64,000 nt of DNA, taken from AP-15 sp963736715. GTDB taxonomy: Bacteria; Pseudomonadota; Alphaproteobacteria; ATCC43930; CGMCC-115725. Of the stretch, positions 24,888 through 35,805 are shown one piece after another. The stretch covers positions 1-64,000 of the forward strand of contig CAVTQA010000041.1 in the NCBI GenBank assembly GCA_963736715.1, read 5' to 3'. The position numbers were made by a program, and so were the translations under genes. Numbering within the stretch: position 1 is the first letter of the stretch; each line of letters begins with the position of its first letter. The notes beneath the pieces were generated by a model. The model did not search any database, was not told the DNA's origin, and saw nothing but the letters and a program-made list of their open reading frames with translations.

Positions 24888-26120
24888 ATGGCCGCATTCA
24901 TTTTTGCCGATTGTGCCGTGCTCGACGGCACCCGCAACGAGCGCCGCGAGGACCATCATGTGCTGGTGGAGGACGGACATATCCGCGAAGTCTCCGACCG
25001 GCCGATCAAGAGCGCCTCCGCCGAGACGATAGGGCTCGCAGGCCGCACGTTGATGCCGGGGCTGATCGACGCGCACGTCCATGTGCTCGCCGTCGACGCT
25101 TCTCTCGCCCGGCTTTCGGACCGGCCGGTGATGCTGCTGACCTTGCAGGCGGCCAAGGTGCTCGAGGGGATGCTGCAGCGCGGCTTTACCACGATCCGCG
25201 ATGCCGCCGGCGCCGATGGCGGGCTCGCCGAAGCGGTCGAGGAGGGTCTCGTGCGCGGACCGCGGATCTTCCCGTCGGGCATGGCGCTGAGCCAGACCGG
25301 CGGGCATGGCGACACCAGGCCGCGCACGCAGCCCGTCGATGCTTGCGCTTGCTGCGCCGGAGGCCTGGCGCTGTCGCGCATCGCCGACGGGGTCACCGAG
25401 TGCCGCCGCGCGGCACGGGACGAGCTGCGCAAAGGGGCGACGCAGATCAAGATTGTCGCCTCGGGCGGCGTAGCGTCCCCCTATGATCCGATCTGGAACC
25501 TGCAGTACAGCGAGGAGGAAGTGCGCGCGATCGTCGAGGAGGCGCGAGCCTGGCACACTTACGTGATGGCGCACGCCTATTCGCCCGCGGCGATCCGCCG
25601 CTCGATCGATTTCGGGGTGCGCTCGATCGAGCACGCCAATCTGATCGATCGCGCCACCGCCGAACATGTCGTCGGCGCCGGCGCATTTGTCGTGCCGACG
25701 CTCGTCACCTATGACGCATTGCACCGGTTTGGCACAGAACTGGGCTTTCCCGAGGTGAGCATGGCCAAGCTCGGGGAGGTGCGCGAGGCGGGGCTCAGCT
25801 CGCTTGAGATTCTGCAAAGCGCCGGCGTCAAGATCGGTTTCGGCACCGACCTACTCGGCCCGATGCACCGCCACCAGTCGCGCGAATTCGTGATCCGCGC
25901 CGAGGTAATGTCGCCCTTCGACATCATCCGCTCGGCGACGATCGTCAATGCCGAACTCCTGAACCGCGCCGAGGAGATCGGCGTCATCGCCCCCGGCGCG
26001 CGCGCCGACCTGATCGCCGTCGATGGCAATCCGCTCGCCGACATCACCTTGCTTGATGGCCAAGGCGAACACATCACCCACATCATGAAGGATGGGGTTT
26101 GTTACAAACGATCCCACTGA
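24888..26120 (+). CDS. Metal-dependent hydrolase, amidohydrolase superfamily (imidazolonepropionase/prolidase-like)
   Basis: A 410-residue protein with the split beta-sandwich plus TIM-barrel layout of the superfamily. Metal ligands are recognisable: PGLIDAHVHV (HxH, about 58-67), the Lys of GATQIKIVASGG (likely carboxylated), MAHAYS, RSIEHANLID and FGTDLLGP for the catalytic Asp. The C-terminus closes the sandwich with APGARADLIAVDGNPLADI. Relatives include Xaa-Pro dipeptidases and organophosphate or peptide-like hydrolases; the substrate is unknown. AGAGGG lies about 7 nt before the ATG. A weak hairpin (26151-26170) lies between it and the convergent gene. Confidence 0.86.
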   Translation: MAAFIFADCAVLDGTRNERREDHHVLVEDGHIREVSDRPIKSASAETIGLAGRTLMPGLIDAHVHVLAVDASLARLSDRPVMLLTLQAAKVLEGMLQRGFTTIRDAAGADGGLAEAVEEGLVRGPRIFPSGMALSQTGGHGDTRPRTQPVDACACCAGGLALSRIADGVTECRRAARDELRKGATQIKIVASGGVASPYDPIWNLQYSEEEVRAIVEEARAWHTYVMAHAYSPAAIRRSIDFGVRSIEHANLIDRATAEHVVGAGAFVVPTLVTYDALHRFGTELGFPEVSMAKLGEVREAGLSSLEILQSAGVKIGFGTDLLGPMHRHQSREFVIRAEVMSPFDIIRSATIVNAELLNRAEEIGVIAPGARADLIAVDGNPLADITLLDGQGEHITHIMKDGVCYKRSH

Positions 26121-26182
26121 AATCAGTCGATTACAGACTCCTATTCGAAAGCCGCTAAACGGTAAGCGGCGGAAAGCTGGAG

Positions 26183-27244
26183 TCAGTTCAGCCGGAGGTC
26201 GGTGATGTGGCGGGGGTCCTGTTTTAGTTCGCCGCGCTCGACGCGCTTGACGATGTCGACGAGGCGCTCGTTGGCGCGGGCCTGGATGCCTGCCTGCTCG
26301 CCTTCGCGCACGACGAAGCCGTTCAGATACTCGATCTCGGTGCGCCGGCCCTTGGCCATGTCCTGGCCCATTGACGGCCGCTGATCGGGCGAGCCGCGAC
26401 CGACCCGGGACAGCCGCCGCTCGTCATAGATCTTGAGCGCCGCGGCGTCGCCCTCGCCGGCGCGCGCGATCGTCTCGGGCGGCAGGTGGTCGATCTCTTC
26501 GAGCTTGTAGCCGCGCGCCTGGCCGATGCGGATCGCCTCGCTGCCGAGCCGCGCCTGGAAATGGCGGATCGCCTCGTTTTGCGCGATCTGAGCGCCGGAC
26601 AACCCGGTGCAGGCCGACACACCGTTCGCCATAGTATTGGCGACGAGCTTCGACCAGCGTTCGCCCCACAGATTGTCGGTGGCCTTGGCGCTGTCGGCGT
26701 GAGCGACGAGGCGGCACACCTCGTGCGCCCGCTCGGTGATCGCGCCGTGGACTTCGCCGGTGCGGTAAACGGTGTGTGTTGCGCCGCCCTTGACGCCGCC
26801 GCGATGGACATGGCCCGGCTCGACGAGACCGACACTGATGTTGCTCGCGATGCACCCCATCGTCTTGCCCCAGCCGACGACACCGGCGATCGTCCCCTCG
26901 TTCATGCAATTCTGCAATGAGACGACATAGCCGCCGGGCGCCAGATACTGGCGGATCATCATCGCCGCCCATTGCGTGTCATAGGATTTCGTGCAGACAA
27001 AGGCGATGTCGATCGGCGCCTCCTTCGCAAGATGCTGCGCCTCGGTCAAATGCAATGCCCGCACCTTGACCGTGAACGGCTCCTCGCCCTCGTGATGGGT
27101 GATGCGCAGGCCGTTCTTCTTCATTTCATCGACATGCGCCGGCCACATGTCGATGAAGGTTACGTCCTCGCCGGCCCGCACCATGTGCGCCCCGGTATAA
27201 CCGCCGACCGCTCCGACCCCAACGAACGCTATTCTCTTCCCCAT
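26183..27244 (-). CDS. Ketopantoate reductase family protein (2-dehydropantoate 2-reductase-like)
   Basis: A 353-residue NAD(P)-dependent dehydrogenase. The N-terminus has the Rossmann motif IAFVGVGAVGGYTGAHM, then CTKSYDTQWAAMMI and SLQNCMNEGTI, matching the ApbA/PanE N-domain. The C-terminal helical domain contains WSKLVANTMANGVSACTG, with the catalytic Lys in that stretch. At 353 residues it is longer than PanE (about 300), with an extension near residues 285-320, so a pantothenate role is not certain; many paralogues reduce other 2-oxoacids. The start at 27244 has AGGAG 7 nt upstream. The upstream open frame crosses a REP-like palindrome and is not coding. Confidence 0.8.
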   Translation of the reverse strand: MGKRIAFVGVGAVGGYTGAHMVRAGEDVTFIDMWPAHVDEMKKNGLRITHHEGEEPFTVKVRALHLTEAQHLAKEAPIDIAFVCTKSYDTQWAAMMIRQYLAPGGYVVSLQNCMNEGTIAGVVGWGKTMGCIASNISVGLVEPGHVHRGGVKGGATHTVYRTGEVHGAITERAHEVCRLVAHADSAKATDNLWGERWSKLVANTMANGVSACTGLSGAQIAQNEAIRHFQARLGSEAIRIGQARGYKLEEIDHLPPETIARAGEGDAAALKIYDERRLSRVGRGSPDQRPSMGQDMAKGRRTEIEYLNGFVVREGEQAGIQARANERLVDIVKRVERGELKQDPRHITDLRLN

Positions 27245-27308
27245 CACCGATCTCCTGTCATAATCCCGAGTTCGAAATGAAGTCCGGTCTTCATAACGGC
27301 TATTCTCG

Positions 27309-27326
27309 CCCCCGCGAAGGCGGGGG
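27309..27326. repeat. REP-like palindrome
   Basis: CCCCCGC / GCGGGGG with a 4-nt loop, followed by TCCAGAGACC. This CCCCGCGAAnGCGGGG-type palindrome, whose translation gives DPRLRGG or PAFAG in different frames, is scattered through intergenic spaces of many alphaproteobacteria. Here it lies between divergent genes. Confidence 0.6.
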
Positions 27327-27360
27327 TCCAGAGACCGCCCCAACCGCTACCGTGATTTGA

Positions 27361-29136
27361 ATGAAAGCGCCCGATACGCGGACGGCGCCTCGGCCGCGGC
27401 GGCTGCTGTTCCAGAAATACCTCACGGCGCTTTTCGTCGCGGTGGTCGTGCCGTTGCTCGCCAATGGCGCGAGCGAGGCATGGTTCGGCTATCGCGACCA
27501 GCGCGAGGTGCTGAGCCAGCGGCTCCACGCCGAAGCGCGCTCGGCGGCGGGGAAGATCCAGGGTTTCCTCGACGACATCACCGACCAGTTGCAATGGACG
27601 GTGCAACTGCCGTGGCGCGACGGCATGGACGAGCGGCACCGCTTCGACGTGCTGCGGCTGATGCGTCAAGTGCCCGCGGTCCTCCAGGTCACGCTCGTCG
27701 ACGGAGAAGGCATCGAGCGGCTGCATGTCTCTCGGGTCGATCCCGATGTCGTCAATAGCGGCACCGACCGCAGCAACGATCCGGCGGTGCGCGGCGCCCG
27801 GTCGGGCCGCATCTGGTATGGCCCAGTGTCGTTCTACCAGGGCTCCGAGCCTCATATCACCATCGCCGTCGCCGGGGCACGCGAGATCAACGGCGTGACG
27901 ATTGCCGTCGTCAATCTCAAGCTGATCTGGGACGTGATCCAGGCGATCCATGTCGGGCAATCGGGCGAGGCCTTCGTGCTCGACCGCCCCGGCCGTCTCG
28001 TCGCGCATCCCGACATCAGCCTGGTCTTGCGCGGCGAAGGCGACCCGTCGGCGGCGCGCCTCAAACAATTACAGCAGGCGGCGATCGCCGGCGGCGGCGA
28101 GACTACCAAGGGCATCGATGCCGAAGGCCGCTCCGTCATCGCCGCGATGGCGCCGATCCCGGGACCGGATTGGATGGCCTTTGTCGAGCAGCCCGCCGCT
28201 GAAGCCCTGACGCCGATCCGCGCGGCGCTTTGGCGAACCGGTCTGCTGCTGCTCGCCGGCGCTTTTTTCGCTGCGATGCTCGCCTATCTATTGGCGCGGC
28301 GGATGACCGGGCCGATCGCTCTGCTGGAGAAAGGGGCGGAACAGATCGGCGCCGGGCATTTCGACCACAAGATCGAGATCGCGACCGGCGACGAGCTGGA
28401 GGGGCTGGCGCGGCGGTTCAACGAGATGGGCGCCGAGCTCGCGGTGTCGCAGGAGCGTTCGGAGCGGATCGCGCGCCTCAAGCGGTTTCTTGCGCCGCAA
28501 GTCGCCGAGCTGGTCGAGGGAAGCGACCAAGAAGCCCTGCTCGACAGCCATCGCGCCGAGGTGGTCGTGATCTTTTGCGACCTGCGCGGCTTTACCGGCT
28601 TTTCGGGCGCCGCCGCGCCGGAAGAGGTAATGGGACTTTTGCAGGAATATTATGAAGCGCTCGGCGGGATCATCACGCGTTACGAGGCGACTTTGACCTG
28701 CTTTATGGGTGACGGGGTCATGCTGCTGCTGAACGCGCCCGTCCCATGCCCGGACCCGGCGCTGCGCGGCGTGGAAATGGCGGTGGAAATGCAGCGCGCG
28801 GTCCAATCGCTGATGGCCGGCTGGCGAGCGCGCGGGCACATGATCGGCTTCGGGGTGGCTCTCGCGAAAGGCCCGGCGACGGTCGGCCGTATCGGTTATG
28901 AGGGCCGCTCGGACTACACTGCGATCGGCAGTGTCGTGAATTTGGCGTCGCGGATCTGCGCCGCCGCCGAGGACGGGCAGATCCTGATCGATGCGACTGC
29001 GGCGGCGAAGGTCGGCAACGCGTTCCGATTGGCGCCGCTCGGCACCCGCCCGTTGCGCGGCTTTGCCGAAGCCGTCCCGGTCTTTGCCGTCCAACCGCAC
29101 GACCGCGATTTGGCGGTCCTGCCAGCGGCCAAATAG
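27361..29136 (+). CDS. Membrane adenylate/guanylate cyclase with periplasmic sensor and HAMP
   Basis: A 591-residue class III cyclase. A first membrane segment (about 20-40, ALFVAVVVPLLANG) is followed by a Cache-like periplasmic sensor (about 45-285), a second membrane segment (about 293-315, LLLLAGAFFAAMLAYLL), a HAMP linker starting RRMTGPIALLEKGAEQIGAG, and the catalytic domain (about 400-580). Catalytic motifs are intact: VVIFCDLRGFTGFS with the first metal Asp, CFMGDGVM with the second, and YTAIGSVVNLASRIC with the transition-state Asn and Arg. It should make a cyclic nucleotide in the cytoplasm in response to an external ligand. No decisive ribosome binding site is seen; the ATG immediately follows the REP-like region. 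Confidence 0.87.
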   Translation: MKAPDTRTAPRPRRLLFQKYLTALFVAVVVPLLANGASEAWFGYRDQREVLSQRLHAEARSAAGKIQGFLDDITDQLQWTVQLPWRDGMDERHRFDVLRLMRQVPAVLQVTLVDGEGIERLHVSRVDPDVVNSGTDRSNDPAVRGARSGRIWYGPVSFYQGSEPHITIAVAGAREINGVTIAVVNLKLIWDVIQAIHVGQSGEAFVLDRPGRLVAHPDISLVLRGEGDPSAARLKQLQQAAIAGGGETTKGIDAEGRSVIAAMAPIPGPDWMAFVEQPAAEALTPIRAALWRTGLLLLAGAFFAAMLAYLLARRMTGPIALLEKGAEQIGAGHFDHKIEIATGDELEGLARRFNEMGAELAVSQERSERIARLKRFLAPQVAELVEGSDQEALLDSHRAEVVVIFCDLRGFTGFSGAAAPEEVMGLLQEYYEALGGIITRYEATLTCFMGDGVMLLLNAPVPCPDPALRGVEMAVEMQRAVQSLMAGWRARGHMIGFGVALAKGPATVGRIGYEGRSDYTAIGSVVNLASRICAAAEDGQILIDATAAAKVGNAFRLAPLGTRPLRGFAEAVPVFAVQPHDRDLAVLPAAK

Positions 29137-29179
29137 GCGGACGTTTCTGCTCGATGGGTTTCGCTGTATAGCATGGATA

Positions 29180-30492
29180 ATGACAGTAATCACCGACACG
29201 GGCGCGTTGGCCGGCTTTTGCGAGCGGCAAAAGGACGCGAGCTTTGTTGCGGTCGACACCGAGTTCATGCGCGAGCGGACCTATTGGCCGATCCTGTGCC
29301 TCGTGCAGGTGGCGGGCCCGCAGGAGGCGGCGGCGATCGATGCGCTCGCCCCGGAAATCGACCTCACGCCGCTCCTCGCTCTGATGGCGAATCCGGGCAC
29401 ATTGAAGGTGTTCCACGCGTCGCGTCAGGATATCGAGATCTTCTTCAACCTGTCCGGCGCGGTGCCGGCACCGCTCTTTGACACCCAAATCGCCGCCATG
29501 GTCTGCGGCTTTGGCGATGCGGCGAGCTATGAGACCCTCGTCGCCAAGCTCGCCCGAGCCTCGCTCGACAAATCCTCCCGGTTTACCGACTGGTCGCATC
29601 GGCCGCTGACCGAACGGCAGATCCGCTATGCCCTCGCCGATGTCGTCCATCTCCGCACCGTCTACGAGAAGCTGCAGCAACAGCTCGCGTCGAACGGCCG
29701 GGCGAGCTGGTTCGCCGAGGAAATGGCGGAGTTGTCCAACCCCGAGACCTACCGCAGCGATCCGAGCGAGGCGTGGCGCCGGTTTAGGCTGCGCGGCCGC
29801 ATCGACGCGCGGTTCTTCGGCGTATTGCGCGAGCTGGCGGCGTGGCGCGAGACGGCGGCGCGGCAACGCAACCTGCCGCGCGGGCGGATCATGCGGGACG
29901 AAGCGGTGCTCGAGATCGCCGCCCATGCTCCGCGCTCCATCGAGGCGCTGGCGCGGACGCGCAGCCTCGGCAAAGGCATCGCCGAGGGCAAGCTCGGAAG
30001 CGAGATCCTGGAAGCGGTGCAACGCGGGCTGGCCGCCACCGGGGCGGTCGAGCCGCCGCCTGTCGGGAGAGCGGATTCGCCACCCGGTCTCGGCCCGCTG
30101 ATCGAATTGTTGCGCGTGTTGTTGAAGCAGCGTTGCGACGACCATCAGGTCGCGCAAAAACTGCTGGCCTCGGCCGATGATCTGGAAGCGATCGCGGCCG
30201 ATGACGATGCGCCGGTGAAGGCGCTTTCCGGCTGGCGCCGCGAAATTTTCGGCAAGGACGCGCTGGCCTTGAAGCACGGCAGGCTCGCCCTGACGGTCCG
30301 GCGCAACCGGATCAGCCTTGTCGAGCTGGCGGACGGCGAGGGCGAGCGGCGGCTCAATAGCGCCGAGCCCGAAGCCTCGGATCCTATTCGTCAGTTGCCG
30401 CGGAACCGGAAATCAGACAAGGTCGCAGCGGTTGCCCCTTCAAGGAAGGGGCAGGCCCTGGTTCCTCGCTTTCCGCGGGCGACGAGGCCTTG

Positions 30493-30496
<4 letters not shown>
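29180..30496 (+). CDS. rnd: Ribonuclease D
   Basis: A 3'-5' exoribonuclease of the DEDD family that trims tRNA precursors. The 438-residue protein has Exo I FVAVDTEFMRERTYW, Exo II VFHASRQDIEIFF and Exo III RYALADVVHLRTVY, so the four acidic residues and the Tyr/His region are present. HRDC-like helices follow. The C-terminus runs about 45 residues past the usual end with Ser/Arg/Pro-rich sequence, possibly a drifted stop. The start is ATG 29180; the ribosome binding site is weak. The stop overlaps the stop of convergent dnaB in a shared CTAG. Confidence 0.9.
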
Positions 30497-32019
<1,523 letters not shown>

Positions 32020-32098
32020 GCCGCCGAAGAATAGCACCGAGGCGCGCAATCAATGTATTGTGTATATCGAGGATCGTGGGGATAAATGCAGAAAAAGT

Positions 32099-33325
32099 TC
32101 AGGCCGCCCGCTCTGCCGCGCCGCTGTGCTCGCGCTCCCAATCGAGCATGTAGTCGCGCGTCAGCGGCACCGAGTCGACGGCTTTGGCGAGCTGCATCTG
32201 GAAAACCATGTGATCCTGCCGCCGGAACGCGATTTCCGAGGCGACGAGGTACATTTCCCACATCCGGCAGAAGCGCTCGTCATAGATGGCCTTCACGCGG
32301 TCGCGATTTCGCTCGAACCGCCGCCGCCACGCTCTCAGCGTCTCGGCATAATGCAGGCGCAGGATTTCGATATCCGTGACCCACAGCCGCAGCGCTTCGA
32401 GGGTCGGCAGGACTTCCGAAAGGGCCGGCACATACCCGCCGGGGAAAATGTATTTGCGTATCCAAGGGTTGGTCGAACCTGGTCCGTCCTTGCGGCCGAT
32501 CGAGTGCAGCAGGGCCACGCCATCCGGTGCCAGCAGCGATTTCAGCTTGGCGAAAAAGACGCGGTAATGATTGAGCCCGACATGCTCGAACATGCCGACC
32601 GAGACGATGCGGTCGTAATGCCCGACCTCTTCCCGGTAGTCGCGCAGATAGAATTTGACCCGGTCGGAGAGCCCGGCCGCCGCGGCACGCCGCGTCGCCA
32701 GCTCTTGTTGCTCAACCGAGAGGGTCAGACCGGTCACCTGGGCGCCGCATTCGCCGGCGAGGTAGAGCGCGAGGCCACCCCAACCAGAGCCGATGTCGAG
32801 CACCCTCTGCCCGGGTCGGATCAGCAGCTTTGCCGCGATGTGCCGTTTTTTGTCGAGCTGTGCGGCATCGAGGTCCTCGGAGCCGTCGCGGAAATAGCCG
32901 CAGGAATACTGCTGGTCCCGGTCGAGGAACAGCTCATAGAGCTGGTCCGACAAGTCGTAGTGATGGGCTACGTTCTGTCGGGCGCGCGGCAGCGGGTTGT
33001 ATTGATGAATGCGGCGGAACAGCGTGACGGAACCGTTCAGCAGCCGCGCGGTCAACCCGGCCGGCATGGCTTCAAGGTTGACCGTAAGCAGATCAATCAG
33101 ATCGTAGAGGCTGCCCTCTTCGATCGTCAGCTTGCCGTCCATAAAGGCTTCGCCGAAGTAGAGGCGAGGCCGCGCGACAAGTTTCCAATGCAGGGCCGGA
33201 TCGTGAAGCCGGATGGTTACCCTTGGTCCGTCGGATCCATCGCATGTGTGAAGTGATCCGCCGGCGTCTATGACCCGCAGACGGCCGATCGTGATAAATC
33301 GCTCGAACAGACGCGACAGCAGCAT
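32099..33325 (-). CDS. cfa: Cyclopropane-fatty-acyl-phospholipid synthase family methyltransferase
   Basis: A 408-residue SAM-dependent enzyme that adds a methylene bridge across unsaturated acyl chains of membrane phospholipids. The N-terminal lipid-binding domain (about 1-110) includes LYFGEAFMDGKLTIEEG. The methyltransferase part has NVAHHYDLSDQLYELFLD, the SAM loop VLDIGSGWGGLALYLA (about 172-187) and VGMFEHVGLNHY, where the Glu is a bicarbonate ligand in characterised Cfa. The C-terminal RRQDHMVFQMQLAK is also typical. It is inserted between rplI and dnaB on the same strand. Confidence 0.9.
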   Translation of the reverse strand: MLLSRLFERFITIGRLRVIDAGGSLHTCDGSDGPRVTIRLHDPALHWKLVARPRLYFGEAFMDGKLTIEEGSLYDLIDLLTVNLEAMPAGLTARLLNGSVTLFRRIHQYNPLPRARQNVAHHYDLSDQLYELFLDRDQQYSCGYFRDGSEDLDAAQLDKKRHIAAKLLIRPGQRVLDIGSGWGGLALYLAGECGAQVTGLTLSVEQQELATRRAAAAGLSDRVKFYLRDYREEVGHYDRIVSVGMFEHVGLNHYRVFFAKLKSLLAPDGVALLHSIGRKDGPGSTNPWIRKYIFPGGYVPALSEVLPTLEALRLWVTDIEILRLHYAETLRAWRRRFERNRDRVKAIYDERFCRMWEMYLVASEIAFRRQDHMVFQMQLAKAVDSVPLTRDYMLDWEREHSGAAERAA

Positions 33326-33400
33326 CGGTACGCGACCGAATTTAGAACAATTTTATGGATAGTTGGCAAATTCTCGATTGGAGACAAGAGCTTCGATCCG

Positions 33401-33955
33401 CTAGGCAGCAGCCGGACCGGTGCGCGCCGCTGCAGCGCGGGCTTCTTCTTCCTCCTCGTCGCGCAGGCGCAATGGGTCGATCCCCTTGGCCTGCATTTCG
33501 GCCTCCTCGGCCGACTGGGCGACATTGGCGGTAATCGTTACCGATACTTCGGCATGGAGCACGACCTTCACCGCATGCAGGCCCAGATTCTTGATCGGCC
33601 GGTCGAGGACGACCTGGCGCCTCTCGATCGTAAAACCCGCCTCGGTCACCGCATCGGCGATGTCGCGGGCCGAAACCGAGCCGTAAAGCTGCCCGCTTTC
33701 GCCGGCTTGGCGGATGATCACGACGGTCAGACCCTCGATCTCGCCGCCGACTTCCGTCGCTTCGGTCCTGCGCTGCAGGTTGTTGGCTTCGAGCTGAGCG
33801 CGCTGGGTCTCGAAATACGTCAAATTCTCTTTTGTTGCTCGCATGGCTTTCTTCTGAGGCAACAAATAGTTCCGGGCGTAGCCGGGCTTCACTTTAACAA
33901 GTTGGCCCATCTGGCCGAGCTTCTCGACCCTTTCGAGCAGGATCAGTTCGATCAT
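33401..33955 (-). CDS. rplI: 50S ribosomal protein bL9
   Basis: A 184-residue two-domain protein. The N-domain opens MIELILLERVEKLGQMG and contains VKVKPGYARNYLLP, the bL9 rRNA-binding signature. A long connecting helix and the C-domain follow. The C-terminus has an acidic then Ala-rich tail (DEEEEEARAAAAR). GGAGGA is 6 nt before the ATG. It is the last gene of the rpsF-rpsR-DUF2232-rplI operon. Confidence 0.95.
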   Translation of the reverse strand: MIELILLERVEKLGQMGQLVKVKPGYARNYLLPQKKAMRATKENLTYFETQRAQLEANNLQRRTEATEVGGEIEGLTVVIIRQAGESGQLYGSVSARDIADAVTEAGFTIERRQVVLDRPIKNLGLHAVKVVLHAEVSVTITANVAQSAEEAEMQAKGIDPLRLRDEEEEEARAAAARTGPAAA

Positions 33956-33978
33956 TCAAATTCCTCCAATCTCAAAGG

Positions 33979-34890
33979 TTAGGCGAAGCGCCGCCGCAGA
34001 CCAAGCGGCGAATCGAGCAACCCCAAAAGGGCGATCAGCACGAGCGGCCAGCCCAAGACCCCGGCCAGCAAATAGAACGTCGTAAGGGTGACCGCCGGAC
34101 GTGGGAACCGGCGCGCCACGGTATGGAGCACGGCAAGGCCCGCGAGGCAGAACGGCACAGCCAGCACGATCAGCACGTTGACGCCTATAAAGCGCACGGT
34201 TCCGCCGAGGAGCGTCGCCCCGGAAGCAAAGGCGAGCAGCACCGGGATCCACATCGGGAGGCCGAGCGCCGCGAGATCGGGAGATGGCCGCCAGCTCGCT
34301 CCGAAACGGGCCAGCGAGCCTTGGGCAAGGCTTCCATTGGTCACTGTCATTACCATCCATGAGGTGGCGATAATCCCGGGAAGAATGAAGCCGACAAAGG
34401 CGAGCAATCCATCCAGCTCGGGAGTAATCTCACCGAGGTGGCGGTCGAGGGCAGGCGCCAGCGCCTCGCGCAACGTAGCCTGCGTGGCTTGCGGGCCGCC
34501 GAAGAAAACGAACGTGACAGCGGCTGCCACCAGGCCGAGCCCGGTCAGCCAAGCCGTCATAAGGCCTGGCGGATACCATTCGACCGCATTCCCGGAGCCC
34601 GTCCGGGCCAGCAAGGATTGGCGCACCAGCAGGACGACCGGAACGACATTCAGCGCCCCAAAAAGGGCGGCTGCCGGCAGGCTGCCGATACCCGCCACGA
34701 GCAGCGCCGCGACCAACCCGGCTGATGCCGAAGCGCCAGTCCCGAGCCACAGCCCGGCGGCAAAAAGCGGCAGCTGAGCGAGATAGACGAGAATCATCGA
34801 GCCGGTCGAACCGGTCAGCACCAGCAGATACGGGCCGGCTGCGAGCGCTCCGCAGACCACCGACACCCCGGCGAACCCCAGCCGGCTCAC
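33979..34890 (-). CDS. DUF2232 integral membrane protein
   Basis: A 303-residue polytopic inner-membrane protein with about eight hydrophobic segments (for example VVCGALAAGPYLLVLTG, LVAALLVAGIGSLP, TTFYLLAGVLGWPLVLIALL). Its place between rpsR and rplI is conserved in alphaproteobacteria, and the family is annotated as DUF2232/YybS-like with no proven function; transport has been suggested. The start appears to be GTG at 34890. It sits 35 nt after rpsR and 23 nt before rplI. Confidence 0.85.
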   Translation of the reverse strand: MSRLGFAGVSVVCGALAAGPYLLVLTGSTGSMILVYLAQLPLFAAGLWLGTGASASAGLVAALLVAGIGSLPAAALFGALNVVPVVLLVRQSLLARTGSGNAVEWYPPGLMTAWLTGLGLVAAAVTFVFFGGPQATQATLREALAPALDRHLGEITPELDGLLAFVGFILPGIIATSWMVMTVTNGSLAQGSLARFGASWRPSPDLAALGLPMWIPVLLAFASGATLLGGTVRFIGVNVLIVLAVPFCLAGLAVLHTVARRFPRPAVTLTTFYLLAGVLGWPLVLIALLGLLDSPLGLRRRFA

Positions 34891-34925
34891 GGCGATGCGC
34901 CAGGGCTTTGCTGACTCGGAACTGC

Positions 34926-35192
34926 CTATTTCACCAGATAGGGAAGCAGACCCAGAAAGCGCGCCCGCTTGATCGCCTGGGCCAGCTCGCGCTGCCGCTT
35001 GGTCGAGACTGCGGTGATCCGGCTCGGCACGATCTTGCCGCGCTCCGAGACGAAGCGCTGCAACAGCTTGACGTCCTTGTAGTCGATCTTGGGAGCGTTG
35101 GGTCCGGAGAACGGGCAGGATTTCCGCCGGCGGAAAAACGGGCGGCGCGCCGCCGCACCGCGCCCCGAGCCGCCAGGCGATTGGCTTTCCAT
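34926..35192 (-). CDS. rpsR: 30S ribosomal protein bS18
   Basis: An 88-residue protein with the bS18 core: FFRRRKSCPFSGPNAPKIDY, KDVKLLQRFVSERGKI and SRITAVSTKRQRELAQAIK. The N-terminus is Gly/Arg-rich. It binds the 30S platform as a heterodimer with bS6. GGAGG lies 5 nt before the ATG, inside the end of rpsF, and the rpsF stop directly abuts the ATG, so the two are translationally coupled. Confidence 0.95.
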   Translation of the reverse strand: MESQSPGGSGRGAAARRPFFRRRKSCPFSGPNAPKIDYKDVKLLQRFVSERGKIVPSRITAVSTKRQRELAQAIKRARFLGLLPYLVK

Positions 35193-35714
35193 TTATGCCT
35201 CCGCCGTTTCTGCGACCGGGTGCTCGGGAACCAGGCGCTCCGGGACCGCCGTTTCTGGGACCGGGTGCTCGGGAACCGGGCGCTCCGGGACCGCCTGGTC
35301 GGGGACCGGACGCTCGGCGGCAGGCCGCTCCATCTCCCGCCCATCACCCGATCTCTCCCGATCGCCGCGCCGTTGGCGATCGTCACGGCTGCCGCGGCTC
35401 TGCATGACAACCGAAGGCCCGTCCTCCAACTCGTCGACACGGATCGTCATGTAACGGATCACATCCTCGTTGATCCGCATCGTCCGCTCGAGCTCGGCTA
35501 TCGCAGCCGGGCCCGCCGAAAGATTCATCAACACATAATGACCTTTGCGGTTTTTGCGCATGCGATAAGCCAAATTGCGCAGCCCCCAGTACTCGCGCTT
35601 TTTCACTTCGCCGCCATTGTCGGCGACGAGCTGAGCGAAAGCGTCGGCGAGGGTATCAACCTGGGCGCCGGAGATATCCTGGCGCGCGATGAACACGTTC
35701 TCGTACAGTGGCAT
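35193..35714 (-). CDS. rpsF: 30S ribosomal protein bS6 with repetitive C-terminal tail
   Basis: The first 100 or so residues are a normal bS6 (MPLYENVFIARQDISGAQV, EYWGLRNLAYRMRKNRKGHY). Beyond that lies an Arg/Asp-rich linker and a tail of five-residue P-x-x-x-V/P repeats (PERPV, PEHPV, PETAV and variants) encoded by a near-perfect 45-bp tandem duplication. Total length is 173 residues against about 110-150 in relatives. It is the first gene of the ribosomal operon, with a TTGCGC/TATAAT promoter and a hairpin-forming leader upstream. AAGGGA is about 11 nt before the ATG. Confidence 0.95.
   Translation of the reverse strand: MPLYENVFIARQDISGAQVDTLADAFAQLVADNGGEVKKREYWGLRNLAYRMRKNRKGHYVLMNLSAGPAAIAELERTMRINEDVIRYMTIRVDELEDGPSVVMQSRGSRDDRQRRGDRERSGDGREMERPAAERPVPDQAVPERPVPEHPVPETAVPERLVPEHPVAETAEA
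35207..35296. repeat. 45-bp tandem repeat inside rpsF
   Basis: Two units (35207-35251 and 35252-35296), each starting TTTCTG, differ at only a few positions and keep the frame, adding 15 residues per unit to the bS6 tail. A third, shorter and more degenerate copy of the GGGACCGG core follows. Confidence 0.85.
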
Positions 35715-35743
35715 AGTAGACTAGGTCCCTTATGGCTAGTGAG

Positions 35744-35771
35744 GATTCGGGGCGCCGGCGCCGACCGAATC
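35744..35771 (-). promoter_or_regulatory. rpsF leader hairpin, candidate bS6:bS18 autoregulatory site
   Basis: In the leader, GATTCGG (35765-35771 on the minus strand) pairs perfectly with CCGAATC (35744-35750), enclosing a GGCGCC-rich loop, about 30 nt before the start codon. rpsF leaders in several phyla carry a structured site bound by the bS6:bS18 complex. I infer that role here from position only; I did not match the consensus motif. Confidence 0.4.
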
Positions 35772-35805
35772 GAGCCGGTCGAGCCGGCAAGGGTCGAATC
35801 TCCAC

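Noticed and set aside
28718..30277. A 519-codon minus-strand open frame opposite the cyclase 3' end and rnd
   Set aside because: rnd and the cyclase are clearly coding on the plus strand; the antisense translation is Arg-rich with no recognisable fold.
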